Both the position numbers and the translations under genes were made by a program. Of a stretch of 64,000 nucleotides of DNA, positions 1 to 12,800 are shown in pieces. Each line of letters begins with the position of its first letter. Within the stretch, counting starts at the first letter, position 1. This DNA comes from Otatea glauca (Eukaryota > Streptophyta > Magnoliopsida > Poales > Poaceae). The notes under the pieces were generated by a model. That model was not told the origin of the DNA. It saw nothing but the letters and a program-made list of their open reading frames with translations, and made no database searches. Location of the stretch: assembly GCA_036346275.1 (NCBI GenBank), contig JAYEVK010000219.1, positions 1 to 64,000 of the forward strand, read 5' to 3'.

Positions 1-19
1 CGGCTGGATGTTTTTGCAC

Positions 20-440
20 GGTACACCTTCACGCAATTCGGCAAGTTCATGATTCTCCGGTCGCATTGCGAGATTGCTTGATGTCGCCATGAAGTGTGAT
101 AACTCCTTTGGGTCCCGGCATCTTCAACGAGTAAGTGTAATGAGGTATGGCCATGAATCAGCTAGGCGAGCCTTCCCAAGATGGCATGATACAGTCTCGA
201 AATTGGCTACCTCAAAATTGATGAATTCGGTCGAAAATTATCCTTGGTTCGAGCGTAGCGGTAATGAAATCTATCAGGGGAGCGAGGGCGCCGGGATTAC
301 TCGTGGAAAGGTGGGTGCTTGGCCTCGGCTCGAGCGGGGATGCTCATGTCGTCGAAAGTTACGGCGAGCGGGACGTTGAGCCCACTTCCGCGTCGATCGA
401 GAACCTCTTGAGCTTCACGCTGCGCTGGCAAAGGTCAAAT
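20..440 (-). pseudogene. gypsy aspartic protease remnant
   Basis: Downstream of gag on the minus strand, translated segments resemble the retropepsin region of gypsy elements: SGLNVPLAVTFDDM near 330-380 (the usual GGSGLN motif minus its catalytic start) and, further on, blocks resembling AILGR, FMAIPHYTY and LKMPGPKGVI near 60-200. Stops and frameshifts interrupt the frame. It fixes the element's orientation and shows that pol continues left of the window. Confidence 0.65.
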
Positions 441-479
441 GCGAGAGAAACTTACCCGAATGTGGGACCCTTTGGGGTG

Positions 480-2399
480 ATCTCTACGGTCAAAGGTGAT
501 CGGGACCTCGGACCATTTCGGATATTGAGTCGTCGGTTCCACTGCGTTGATCTCCGGCGGTAAGTTTTGCTTCCGCTTGGACTCGTATCGATTGAGCCCC
601 GTAGATGTAGTTCGGCTCTGCTTGGGCTCTGGAAATCTTCTTCACTCGGAGTTCTTTCTTCTTATTTGGAGCAACTTCGCCTTGGTTGGGTGGTTGCGAT
701 TGACTTTCAGCGCAAAATGCTTGAGTGAAGCGGTCCTTGGCGGCGTGCTTTCCATTGGGGTGGAAAGGACGGATCGCTTCCATGATGAGTCTTTGTAGTC
801 GGGTGCCTCTCTCCGAGTGGCTCGGGGCGGTTATGCTCGGCCATCAGCGACAGATCCTCGCCTTGCGCTTCCTATCCTTGTGTTTAGAGGACTCGGGCTT
901 ATCGCTCTTGCTCTTTGTGTGGGATGATCTTCTTGCCGCTTCGGCGAGCATATGAGGCCGTGGCGAGCGATCGGCTAACGCAAACATTTCTTTTGAGGTC
1001 GGGGCTTCGGACATTTTTAATAAGATCAGGATCGCTTACCCCTTTCTGGAAGGCCGCCACCACCACCGCCTCTGACACATCTCTGACGGTGTTCTTTTTC
1101 TGCATGAAGCGCCGGATGAAGTCTCTCAGCGTTTCATCCTTCTTTTGGTGCGGTGATCTGAGGTCCCACGAGTCAAGGCCTCTCATAGGTCCCCTGAAAG
1201 TTGGCGATGAATTGCTCGCACAGGTCACTCCAGGAGTCTACCGAGTTGGCAGGGAGGCCCGTGAGCCATGCTTGTGTCGAGTTGCTGAGATTGACCAGCA
1301 AATAGTTCGCCATGACGGTCTGATTTCCTCCTGCTGCCTTGACCGCCAGGGCGTAGACCTGCAACCAAGCTTCTGGGTCTCGTTCCCCATCGAACTTTAC
1401 AATGCCTTTGGGGTTGAATCAGTCGAGCCAAACCACTGGCGGCCGGGAGTGAACGCTTCGGATCCCATCGATGGATCTTTCATCTTGCTTGGGGTGGACT
1501 CGACGTGGAGATCTTCTAGCTCGGTGATGACCGTCAAAGCGTCGAGTGAGGTTCGCGGCGAGTCATTGACTCGGCGTTAATCGTCACTTCACTCCGGACG
1601 ATGATGAACTCTGCGATCGTCGTGGTCATCGTGCATTTGGTCGTTCAGCGATCGTAGCCTATCGCCAAACGCTCGTAGTCGCCGCGGCGTCTATGTCTTT
1701 CTTCCTCGTTCGCCTCGCTCGTCGCTGCCGTGATGTCCTAGCGGAGGTCGCGGTCAAGGATCGTCGGCGTCTCGATGGGTGGTGCGTGGCGCCGATCGCT
1801 AACGCTTCCGGTGGTTGCGGTCCGATCGGCTGGCGACACAGTGGTCGCGTTAGGCGCGAGTGCGCTTCTCGATCGGCTTCTAATTTTCTTTGAATAGCTT
1901 CCGCCGTCACCATGGCCTTGATGTGAGCCACAATCGGGGCTGCTGGACTGTCCGATGCAATCATCGGGTCCAGCGCGTCGAGGAGCGTCTTCGAAGCGAC
2001 GACGTTTTGCATCGGCGTGCGGAAGACGGACTGATCTCCCAACTTAGATTGCAGGATGTCCTCCCGGACATTGCGACCCAAAGATCGGAGAGACCGCGTT
2101 TTGATCTCCTTACCCTTATGTCGGCGATCTTCTTCCGCGACGTCACGATCTTCTTGATGGAGATCGGTCTTCTGTCCTTCAATTGAGAAGATGCCGCGAA
2201 AATCGCAGCCGCTCCTAATGGAGCCGACTGGTTTTCCAGATAAGTCAGAGTAATGTACCTGAGATGGTTCGCCCTGGATTCTGCCAGATTGGATCTGGTT
2301 TTTATCCAGGCTGACAAGCTCTCCATGCATATTAGCGACGAAATCCAGGCTTCCGAAGCGGAAAGCCTGGCCGGAGATGAATCCGCCGGTTGACGCCAT
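480..2399 (-). pseudogene. gypsy gag polyprotein remnant
   Basis: Begins at an ATG at 2399 just inside the LTR, encoding MASTGGFISGQAF. Conserved retrotransposon gag blocks follow in different frames: a segment with LPANSVDSWSDLCEQF and ANFQGTYERP near 1173-1270, and a segment with ETLRDFIRRF near 1115-1145. The C-terminal part near 490-783 has PPNQGEVAPNKKKELR. This order matches the Retrotrans_gag capsid domain of Ty3/gypsy. Frame changes near 1650, 1230 and 900 show it cannot be translated as one protein. It forms RNA-binding capsid in active relatives. Confidence 0.8.
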
Positions 2400-2448
2400 C
2401 GAGTCTGTAGGAAAAGATTGAAGCGCTCCCCCTACCTGGCGCGCCAAC

Positions 2449-2964
2449 TGTCGACTTTTGTAGTCGGCAATGAATTTATGGGGTAGGCGCTCGATCTCAA
2501 ACTCGAAGGTCACACAAGACAAGGGATTTAGACAGGTTCAGGCTCTCGCGGAGGAGATAATACCTAATCTGTGTCTTTGGGATTATACGGATCTCTTGGA
2601 TCTAAGGATGCTCAAAGCGCAATGTGCTCAGGCGATATGAGGTGTTTTATGCTCTATGGCTTCATCCTCTGTTGTTGCCCACCTCTCCCTTATATAGTGG
2701 GGGTGAGGCGGCTTCTGAGTCCCAATCGGATAAGAGATTCCAATCGGTTACAAGATTCTAGTCGGTTATAGGAATGAGTTTACATCTTTATCTATCCTTC
2801 TAACGACTCGGATTACAATCTGTATCCATCATTTCTAAACACAAGTTCAACTTCCGTTATGATATATCCCTTCCGCATGCGGTTAAGAAGCTTGACGTGG
2901 AACATATCTTCTGAGCCTTCATCTTGGGCCTTTCCTGAGGATCCCCTGGAATCTATATCCCACA
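2449..2964 (-). repeat. 5' LTR of the gypsy element
   Basis: A 516-bp LTR on the minus strand, bounded by TGTGGG at 2964 and GTCGACA at 2449. On the minus strand it contains a TATA-like tract near 2690 (plus-strand cttatatagtgg), as expected for the retroelement promoter. The primer-site-like sequence TTGGCGCGCCAGGTAGGGG follows directly at about 2447-2429 on the minus strand, as found next to LTRs of many grass gypsy elements. Confidence 0.8.
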
Positions 2965-3790
2965 ATAACATCAACCAAACTGAATTGTTTCACAATAACC
3001 AAGAAATCCCCATTGATTCTTGCAATTGTACAGCCATAGAAAACACTAATAAAGGGCGAGCACTGCAAGCGTTTTATTGGCAGGCATGTTCCTTGTTGAA
3101 GTAGATTGAGTTTGCTAGCTCTTAGATTAATGATCACTAAGCTCCAACAGGCTGGCGAACATGAACATGTTATAGCACAAACTTGTAATCCCTCTTTGCA
3201 TCATCCTAAGCATTAGCTCATAAAGCACAGTAGTAACTCGGCCAAAAAACTAATGTGGAAATTAATTCCCAAAAATGAATGTGTAGGAATTGATGAACTA
3301 AGTGCAATGGACTTTGGTCAAAAACCCATTTGATTCAATGAACCAACTTATTTCTTGAACTTGAACATCTTGATTCTTCGGAATATGGTTTTCACATTCA
3401 AGCTAGTGGAGTCAAAGGCCATACAGAGCATGTCACTAGTAGATGAAACCCCAAGTAGTGGAGATAAAGGCCATAAATGTTGCCCAGGCATTAACACGAA
3501 TGATTAAGTAAGTTTATCTTTCCCATCTCATGTTAGTGTATAGGGGTCTGCCAGATCACTATCCTAAAGCCCAATCAAAGTTTTCCCCAAACTATTGCTC
3601 CCTAGATCTACTTCAAGAATCAAGATACCGTATCTATGAGATTTCCATAGAAAGATCAATTCTTGGGTTCCATAATATTCAGAACAATACATAGATTGTG
3701 CAAGCTCTACACACCAATATGCTCACATCATTAATCCAATTTGGGCAACGAAGCATGAACACACCAACGGGCAGAGGAACAGGAGAGGCG
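2965..3790. other. intergenic, no feature recognised
   Basis: About 830 bp of AT-rich, low-coding sequence between the gypsy LTR and a GC-rich patch. The open frames are short and resemble no family I know. No terminal inverted repeats or tandem repeats stand out. Confidence 0.5.
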
Positions 3791-4141
3791 AAAACGTAAG
3801 TGGTCGCAGGTGAAGGGGAGGAAGTCGATCTGTTGCAGTCGTCGACGCTGCAGTGCCGTCCTAGTCCGAGAACTCCGGCGTGCCCATTCCTCCGGGACCG
3901 CAAGTTCTCTGGGGGTTTCGAACCGCACCTCGCAGCTACGCCTCCTTCGCTTCACTTGGCCGGAGGAGAGCGCGCTGCAGGAGAGCCACCAGGGGAGCAC
4001 TGGTTGCCGGGCGGACACGCAACCGGGGGAGATCTGGAGCGTTGGTCGGGGAGAAGTTGCCGAGGGGAGCGCTGGGAGTTGGGAGAGAAACCGTCGAGGA
4101 GCGCTGGCGCCCGGCGAGAGCTGAGCGCCGCAACGTGACAC
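3790..4141. other. GC-rich ORF-bearing island of unknown origin
   Basis: This 350-bp stretch is strongly GC-rich between AT-rich flanks and is open in several frames on both strands; the longest are 136 codons (minus, 4141-3731) and 112 codons (plus, 3800-4138). None of the translations shows a domain I recognise. It could be a gene-fragment capture, a remnant first exon of a grass gene, or internal sequence of a non-autonomous transposon. The multi-frame openness is expected of GC-rich DNA and is not by itself evidence of coding. Confidence 0.3.
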
Positions 4142-4292
4142 AGTTGAGGCTGGGATCGAGTCACCGAGGACTTGACTAGTATAGTCCAGAGTCTTGTTAT
4201 TCTGACTGGCAAAGACATCCGCTTATCGATTAAATAAAAGATAAATATGAATATAACACTTAATAATAAATAATCTTGTGATCACATTGTAC

Positions 4293-4450
4293 GTACTACA
4301 TATTTGGAAGGAGAGCGAATCAAACAAGGAAATAAGCAGGGAGGATCTGCATGCAAGGAAACCAGATTTGAATTGTCAAAATGTATGTACTACATATTTG
4401 GAAAGAGAGCGAATCAAACAAGGAAATAAATAAGGAGGATCCGCATGCCG
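4293..4450. repeat. two-copy direct repeat, offset 94 bp
   Basis: The stretch from 4293 (gtactacatatttggaag) is repeated from 4387 with few changes; both copies run through gagcgaatcaaacaaggaaa to a shared ggaggat(c/t)(c/t)gcatgc. The copies are about 58 bp with 30-odd bp between them. The second copy runs straight into a short GC-rich ORF that starts at 4445 (MPKVLPLISSRL) and meets a possible GT donor near 4547. Confidence 0.75.
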
Positions 4451-5125
4451 AAGGTGTTACCCTTGATCTCCTCCCGTCTGGCCGCCAAAGATCGCCTCGC
4501 CAAGCGCGGCGTCGGCGACCTCCGCCGCCTCCCGCTCAAGGCGAAGGTACGCGTCCATCTCCGACAGCCAATCGCATGGCGCAAGCTCTGGTGTAGTCGG
4601 CGCCAAAGGGTCGAACGCCACTGAGCGTGATATGTCATCTGGAAAGTTGGACCAATAATGGCTTCCTAATTGTCATCCAAATATGAATGCTAACATATAG
4701 CACCATTTGTGCGTCCTGATTGAGGCTAATTATTATCAGAATATCTGTTACTTTCCATAGTGTATTTAGGAATAAGTCCTTAAATGAACACATTCCTTAT
4801 ATAATATTTTTCGCTAAATAATATTATCAAATGGGTTTAGATTTACAACATAAATTCCATATATATAGTTCAATTGAAATATATATGTGCGGGCTCTCCT
4901 GTTGTGGGCCACATGAATGAATGAGTTAGACACATTAAACAACGGCCATCGGATGTGGGTGAGTAAAACTGAGGAAAGATCTGAACGTTCATTTTGATGA
5001 ATGCAAGTTTCTGGGGACGTTTTGCTGGGTGCACGAACATTGGGCCATCTCTAATGAGGTGTATTATTTAGGGTGGACGTAAGAAAAATTGCTTAGGTGC
5101 ATTATAAAGGGGTATAGATGAGGCG

Positions 5126-5371
5126 TTGGTGGGCTGGGCCTGGGCCAGATGTCATTCGGATATCCAGATGGATTTATTATTCGATATCCGGATCTCGACC
5201 CATATTTTTCGGATACTGGATGCTCTGAATCTGATCCGATATCCGAATTCAATTATCCGGATCCGGTCCCAGATTCAACTGGATATCTACTTTTCTTCCC
5301 GAATTCAGTCCCGACCGAATCCGGATCCGGATCGGACGGGAAATATCCGATCTGTTTTCAACCCTACTATA
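5126..5371. mobile_element. hAT-like element end, atypical repeats of ggatatccg
   Basis: A tract full of variants of GGATATCCG and GGATCCGG runs to 5359-5371 and stops at ttttcaaccctac. Reversed, this reads TAGGGTTGAAAACAGATCGGATATTT, cited here in part: TAGGGTTGAAAAC. That resembles the terminus (TAGGGGTGAAAAC) and subterminal repeats of grass hAT elements. I could not find a matching left end or an 8-bp target duplication, so boundaries are loose. Confidence 0.4.
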
Positions 5372-6833
5372 AACTTATGTGCTAGACCCTAATATATAGT
5401 AAAGCAATATTTGAAACCTAATTATCTGGCTAAATTAACTATATGATGTTTGTTTATCTCTACAGAGTAGTGAGAAGAATTATTCAATCTTCGTAGTTTT
5501 AACAATTGACGTGCAAATAAGTATGTAAATAGAATTATAGGGTTAGATGTTACTCTATTTGATAAAAAAGATATTACTCTATAATTTAAGCATAATTGTT
5601 AAATAATATTCAACTAAAAATCTTAGATAATCAGTCAAATTCCTTACCATTGGATTTGCACCACAATTCGTGATTCGACTGACAAGGCCTTTGACTTGAC
5701 GGGTGGTCTGTTAGGGTTAGGGTTCAAGTTCACCCAATTTAGGGTTTGAGTTCACTAGAATCCCCAACAACAGAGGGAGGAGGGCGGCGATGAACTAGCA
5801 TCAAGCGGCAAAGCGGTGATGGCTTCACTGACTGTGGGTATGTATGAGGTGTTAAGTGGATGGGAGACAATCGTGAGTGGTACGTTAGGTCTTGGGAAGG
5901 CGACGAATGGTTGAGACGACAGATCCAATGTCGATGAATAGGATGGCAATTTCCTCTGTAGGGCGGGGCCTCTGGAGAAAATTCACATGAGGAGAGAGGG
6001 GGGATGATCTCCTTACGTGGGGAACAGGGCTTGGCCCCGCTGCACTAGCGAGGTGGGAGCGGGATCGCCTCCCCCGTGAGGCCCCATGGAGACCCGATAA
6101 AAATTATAAATATATTATTTTGTTTATATATCTATTCTTTTCTTATATGTTGGGACTAAAACACGAATCTATAAGTTTGAATATAATTTTGAAGCTATAT
6201 TTTGTTAAAAAATATATAAATACATATATATTAATAAATAAAGTCCCACTTTTTTTAAACATAATTTGATCGATTATTTAATCTCCGTGGGATCCTTGTA
6301 GATCAGACTCCTAAGACTAGGGAGAAAGTGACGTCTCCCCCCAAAAAGCCTAGCATGGCAGACGAGGCTACCTTAATATGGGGCGGGGTGGGGGCGTAGG
6401 AGCTTCTCCAGGACCCCATGCCTAGTTGCCACCTTTAGCGAAGTGGGGTGGCGTCTTGTAGGGTTGGAGTAGAGAGGGTGGTGGTTAATTAGGATCGCTA
6501 TGGTTTATGATTATAATAAGAATAGGTAAGAGCAACTAAAATAGCTTGATATAAATTTAACGATGACTAGTCAATCTCTTTGTTTTTTTAAATGGAGAAG
6601 TATTTTTGCACTAAGAAATATTCTACACTTTTAATTGCTTATGGTTCCGGTTTTCTTACACCCATGGCTGAATGTCGTAGAAATGCATTCTTTTCATTTG
6701 CGATCTAAAAGCAACTTTGCCTTTACTCATCAACGCCGTCCGTTCCATACGAGCCGTCGGATGATCGGATCCGTCCGTTCCAGCTGACGAGTGACGGGCA
6801 GCATCATTCCTGCTGCTCCTGTTCTTCCCGTCC
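5372..6833. other. intergenic upstream of the ATG27-like gene
   Basis: Mostly AT-rich with a GC-rich block at about 5950-6100 and 6300-6470 that looks like degraded non-autonomous transposon sequence (runs such as ggggcggggtgggggcg). A short gttagggttaggg occurs at 5709-5721. The promoter and 5' leader of the gene starting at 6834 should lie in the last few hundred bases; no convincing TATA box is visible. Confidence 0.4.
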
Positions 6834-9800
6834 ATGGTTGGCAGCTCTTCGTTTCCACCGTTCGCGTCCCCCTTCTCCGGCGGCCGGCGCGGTGAGCTCT
6901 TCTCCCCTTCCTTCGTTTCCACCGTTGCCCAGATCTCCCCCTCCCCCTTCTCCGGCGGCCGGCGCGGTGAGCTCCAGCCGGAGATCCCCTGTCAACATCC
7001 TCGTGGGGGATCATTTCTTTCCTCTGAGCGAACTCATCCAAATCTTTCTTTCTGGGATGGGTACTCAATGCATGCAGATTGTTGCGTGGTGGAGTACTAA
7101 TAGCAGTTTATTTTCCAAAAAAAAAATTCTCGAGTCCTCTTGTTAGAAGTATAGGCATAATTGTTGAGAAATAATATTCTTCTGAAGAACGCAAAAACAA
7201 CCAATGACGAGCTTCCGAGTCATCATGAATTCTTTGAGATGCCACACTAAAATGGCCTGCTGTTTCATGTTATAACTTGAGTAATTGACCTTAGAAAATT
7301 GAGTGTTTTGTCTTTTAAAACCAAGAATATGATTTGCTAGCATTACAGCGAATGCCTGTGAAGTCTTAGACAAATCATTTGCTAAGTCGCGATGTCTCAT
7401 AAAAATATAATATAGGGTGGAGGGTAAATTGATAATGCATTACCTTGCATAAATTATAGACGGTACAACATACATTTCTAACAGGGCAATGCTATTTAAA
7501 CCTGAATAGGGATGTTGCTAGAGTGGAACTCCTTGGCTTCCTGTCCCATCAATGCTATTCGTCCATTGATCATAGGTATTTTTGCGCACCTTGTGCTTCT
7601 AAAAGTACTAAGTAAGTGTCTCCTCTTGCCTATCTTTTGATCATAAGAACCACAATTTTGGGGTCATAAAATCACTTCCAACTTATATTTGTGTGATAAG
7701 CAGAGATACATTGCTTTTGCATAAAGTGTGATGTCAGTTGGAAACAATTTTTTTATGGATTGAGATTCATGACTTCTGTTGTTTTCTGTATCTGGTTAAA
7801 AAAACATGTAATTCAAAGTATTTCTTGAATTATACATTGCATCTGGTATTCTGAGCAACTTTTATGCAATGAAAAGTTTTCTTGGATGACATGTCTATCA
7901 ATTCGGTGATGGAAATTCCACATTGTACTATTGCTTTCAGTAGCAATTATTACTTGATGATATATCAATTGTTGTTTGATAATGTAGTGCCAGTACATGT
8001 TAGTTAGGTACAGTAACTGTTAACTTTGATTGTGCCAGGATCCTTTTCTAGTCTTATTTTCAGTATGTTAAATCAACGTTGTTATGTTTTGTGCAAATCC
8101 ATTTGAAGTTTGACATTAGGTATTGTAAAGAGTGGGAGTCATTGGGTTTGGCAGTTCCTTATAGTTTCCATTACTTGCTGCAGTGCTGTTGGCGGTTGCC
8201 TACATGCATGTACCAGCCACTGCTATTATTGTTGTTCCAAGTTCTGATTGTTATACCTTCGACGATGACGGCCACCTTGTTGACTTTGTATCCTTATAAT
8301 ATGCTATTCACTAGGCATATTTACTTTAGAAAAGACATCAAATTCTTTAATGTTGTTGTTTCCTAAGCTGCTGCTAGACATACCTGGTCGGGAAGAATTT
8401 CGAATATAATAAAAAGGTAATTATCATAAATTCATTATAAGATATTAGGAACGAATCCTCTAGTCTGGTTGAATATATCTTATTATCAGAAGTGTACCCA
8501 GATATACGCTCACAATATATTTTTATTATCAGGGCTCGGTACCTTCTGATTTGGTCGTCCAGTTATGCAAAGATGTGCAGAATCGATCTCAAGCGGTATG
8601 ACAATATGACATGTTATTTTTTACTTATTTACTGGTGATTTATGGTGTAATCTCCATCTTATGTTAAGTTTATCAAGGTAGATTTGTTGCATTCTTAAAA
8701 GGTGATGCAGTAGCATCCTGTTTGTACATTGTGCAATTGTGCCCATGTCCTGAGGTGCCAATTGGTATTTCTAGGTGTTGAGAAGGTACATTGCGATGTG
8801 TTTAGTCATCAATTGTACTCATGTCCTAAGGTGCAGCAGCCTCGTAGTTCTGACATCAATTGACTTTCGGTTCCAACATTGTTAGTCATCATTTATCTGC
8901 TTGTCTGTGCTTTCTCCTTTAGTTGTACAGTTGTATATGCTTTTTGTATTTAAATATTCTGTCTTTCAACATTGGTACCTATTTGATTATTTTATATATA
9001 CATTGCCCTCACTTAATATCGAATTGTTTTGTCTTGGTCTTTATCTGGATAATGCAATGCATTTATTCTTCTCTCAGGGTTACATTGACTTTGGCCGCTT
9101 TATCAGTTCTCGCTCTTTTCTAACTGGTTCAAAGCCTATTGACTACATTCAGGTTACACTCCCAGAATTCATATCAATTTTGTGTACAAGAAAATAGTGC
9201 CTACATTATCACAGTCTCATAGTTGAAGACGGGGTGAAATCTGCAATAGAACATGTTCTGTGATTTTCCTAGAATGGTTAGGATTGAGATGAGAGGTATT
9301 GGCCAGGAGCTGGTGGCATCTACCTTTCAAGAAAAATCTCGTGTAACTTGTATGCCTAATTTTGTAGTATGGGTAATAATGTTCTAATAGACTAATACTC
9401 TAATAGTCTAATGCACATGGTTAGAAGCTCTCTTGTATTCACATTGTCCATCGTTTCTCATTGTCACACTATCGTATTAACAAAAAGGTACATGGAAGTA
9501 ACATCTCCGAGTACATTTGCGAAACATAATCAGAACTCTAAAGCAGGCAGTAAGAGTAAATGGAACATAAACCGTCATAATCTTCGGTGAAAGCTTTAAT
9601 AAATAATAGTCATGTCATTAACAAGTCATATAACCTCAAGTTCTCAGTCAGGAATAGTAACTTGTCCAGTTGGTGTGTTCCTTTCTTTATTTGAAGGCAC
9701 ACACTTAGAAGGTCTACACCAGGGTATACACTTCTCAAGTTAAAGTTAAAGTTTTGTACTTGCTGTTGTCAATCTAGACTAATAAATACTTAACATAACA

Positions 9801-12800
9801 GTTTGCTCAATTCATTGCTATCAAACAATTCCAGCAGGGTGCTTCCAAGCTTTCTGACTAAATAATCACTAATCAAAATATTGGTTAAAGCATTTTAATT
9901 CTTTGCATGTGATGGTAATTGAACTCAACTGGTGAAGACTGTTAACTTATGATTTCTGATCATATAGCTTCGTCCACTGCCATCTATTCTCATAGGAAGT
10001 TCTCAACCTTCATTGCATTAGCTTAATCAGCACACATTCCTTAATCTCTCACAATTTCAGAGATTCCACAATGGAGATTTAGTGAACTGTGAAACTACCT
10101 TTGAAAAGATGGGTCGCACTGCACAGGTTTGTTCTAATTTTTGGTGAGATCCTCTGTTATTTTTACAAATATTTGGAATTTTGGATTTTTATTTATCAAG
10201 TTCATTTTAGGCCTGTGGACTAAAATCTTTGAACATATTTCAGGTAAACATCGTATGTGGACGTTGCTCAAATAGAGTTTGCAAAGGTCTGCTGGCTTTC
10301 CTAATTTTCCATTTACATAATGTTTGTTGATAATCTTCCACAAAATACTTGTGATCTTACAAGGTCAATTCATATGTTTTGATTCTGTTTGGGTGCATAC
10401 TTCTTGAGAAAGCAAAACTAACATTGATAAGATTGCAGATGAACAAGGATGCATTTGCAGCGTATCTTATGACGAAATGATGTGCAGGTAACCATGAAGA
10501 CTTTGCTTTGTTTGTATTTTAAGTGAAGTGATTTCTTTCTATTGATGTAAAAATTAACTGTCAAGAAGTTGCAACTGGTTTCCTAAAATTTTGTGTTTGC
10601 TAGAAAACAGAGCTGAAGCTGATCTACTATCATGTCTACTTTTTTTCATCCAGGTTAATATGTACAGTTGCTATCCACATGTTAACGTACTCCTGACAAT
10701 TTCTTCCATGGAAAAAAAACAGTCAAACATGCTTCTGAGTTCCTATCTTATAATTTTCAGAAAAAAGCGGAATAGATTAATGAGAACATAATTTTCTTAC
10801 TATGCACACTGATAAATATTCTGAACATTGGCAAAAACAACTCTGGTGCAAGCAAATAAAAAAAAGGATGAAACCATGTGGTTAGTGGTAACCAATTTAT
10901 TACCCATTTTGAATTCAAAAGGCTTTTGGCTTTTCACCTTTTTTAGAAAACTATGGTTCCTCACAGTAACAGGTACCGAGCCATTGCAGGTATGTGGTTA
11001 CAGTAACGAACTTATATATTTTAATATCTAATTCAGCACAATATTAAGTTCCCACCTGATGTTGACTATGAGCACTTGACACCTAAATCTGCTGCACATG
11101 CAGCTCTCTTTCATCTATGCTGCCTTATCCCAGTTTGGTGTTTCATCTGTTGAAGCTTTATAATTGCTGCAGTTGCCTGATTTCTCTGTACTTTGGGTAA
11201 AGCAAAAGGAAAATGAAAGCATTTGATTGAAATAAATATGGTTCTTAATTTTCTAAAACCAAAGAAACTGCAGTACTCTGAACTTTGAACACATTATACT
11301 TTTCAATGTGCAATTACTGCTTGTTGTGTTTCAGTTGTCTGTTCTCATATATGCTTATGGCATCATTTTTCTAGTGTGCTCTATTGCTAAACTTGGTTGC
11401 TTTTGTCAGGGTGGTTGTCGATCTTGCTATTCCTTGTGCTAGAAGTGGCCCAAGAGTATTCAAGGGTTTCACCGTGGGCTTCCATCCCCGTTCATCAGAA
11501 GTGGTAAAGTTGGCTCTTTCTTTTGGTCTTAAGTCTTAGCCAGTGATTAAGTTTGTGTTACTAGTCAGCTTGGTTTCTCTAGGTTTACAACGGATTGACT
11601 CAGCTGGGATTTGAACAACTTCATCATGAATTTCGGTATTATCCTGTCAAAGTATCCTTCAAATTTAATGAGGTTAAGATATTTGTTTGCCCTAGTTAAA
11701 TCTTCAGATTATCTAACAAGCCTAAGTAAATGCCAAATGGGAAAGCTTAATTGCTTTCATATGAAGAATCTTTGACAGGCTTACAAACGTAGTTACTGCT
11801 GGTTTGCGGATGGGTTTCGTTTGATGCTAGCTGGGTTTTTGTATGGTATACTTTCTTAAAGATTATATTATCCAAAATATGTGAAACAACTATTATGACT
11901 TATCAACAAATTTGCTTTTATGAATTCTAGCATAGAAATCAGCAACCACACAAACTGCCTGATGGAAGGACCGTAACATAGGTCAAACAAATATTAATTA
12001 CTGACTTATCTAAGCTGCTACTGAAGTGCAGTATGATACATATTATTGCAATATTAATTACTGACTTATCTAAGCTGCTACTGAAGTGCAGTATGATACA
12101 TATTATTGCACTTAGCTCATCTTTCAAAAAATCATTTCTATGTCAAACTTTTTCTCATTTCTTTGGTTAGTTTATGGTAGCAAATGAGGATTTTGATGCC
12201 GCCGCTGTACTACCAACAGGAGCCTATACAATAAGACATGCCATCCGCCCATCACATGTCAAGTGACTAAAAGTAACGTATATAATAGATGTTCTGGTTA
12301 AGATTTGATATTTTGTTATGAACTCTGGTGCTGCTAGTACATGTATGTATGTAGGGGCTGAAACAGATCAAATACAGATTGGTTAGCGATCAAAGTTAGC
12401 TCCCATCCTTATGTAAGAATTTGGACATGAATAGTTGACTGGCTTTCTACAAGATAATATTGGGCTTTACTTCGGACCCTAGTCGAGTACCTGTGAAACC
12501 TGTGAAATTCTAGTATTACTTTCATTCAAGATAAAGTTCAGATGTTAAAATTACAATAATAGATTTTTTTTTGAAAATTGGCAATGAACTCTGGCATTCA
12601 CTAAAGAAGGAGATGGACACCCAAGCTGGGCATTCGCTAAAGAAGGAGATGGACACCCAAGCTGGTCATTGAACTCGAACCTGAGTGGGCAGGGAGGTTA
12701 AACAGCCTCCCTACCACCAGGCCATTGGCCTGTTCCCTACAACAATAGATTGTAAAAATGTTTAGGCATTGAAGCCCTTGATAGTGTGTACTTCCTATCA

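Larger units (their letters stand above)
1..2964 (-). mobile_element. Ty3/gypsy LTR retrotransposon, 5' part, truncated by window edge
   Basis: Read on the minus strand, this stretch is LTR (2964 to 2449), primer-site region, gag, then the start of the protease. The rest of pol and the other LTR must lie to the left of the window. The LTR starts TGTGGGATAT and ends GTCGACA, giving the TGT...ACA ends usual for LTRs. Reading frames are broken several times, so this copy is decayed. The target-site duplication cannot be checked because only one end is present; the right flank is ataac. Confidence 0.85.

Noticed and set aside
5709..5745. Telomere-like gttagggttaggg and tttaggg
   Set aside because: Only two or three short units; too few for an interstitial telomere.
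8901..9197. 98-codon plus-strand ORF as a single coding exon
   Set aside because: Only 9078-9152 of it fits the spliced gene; the upstream part is intron read-through.
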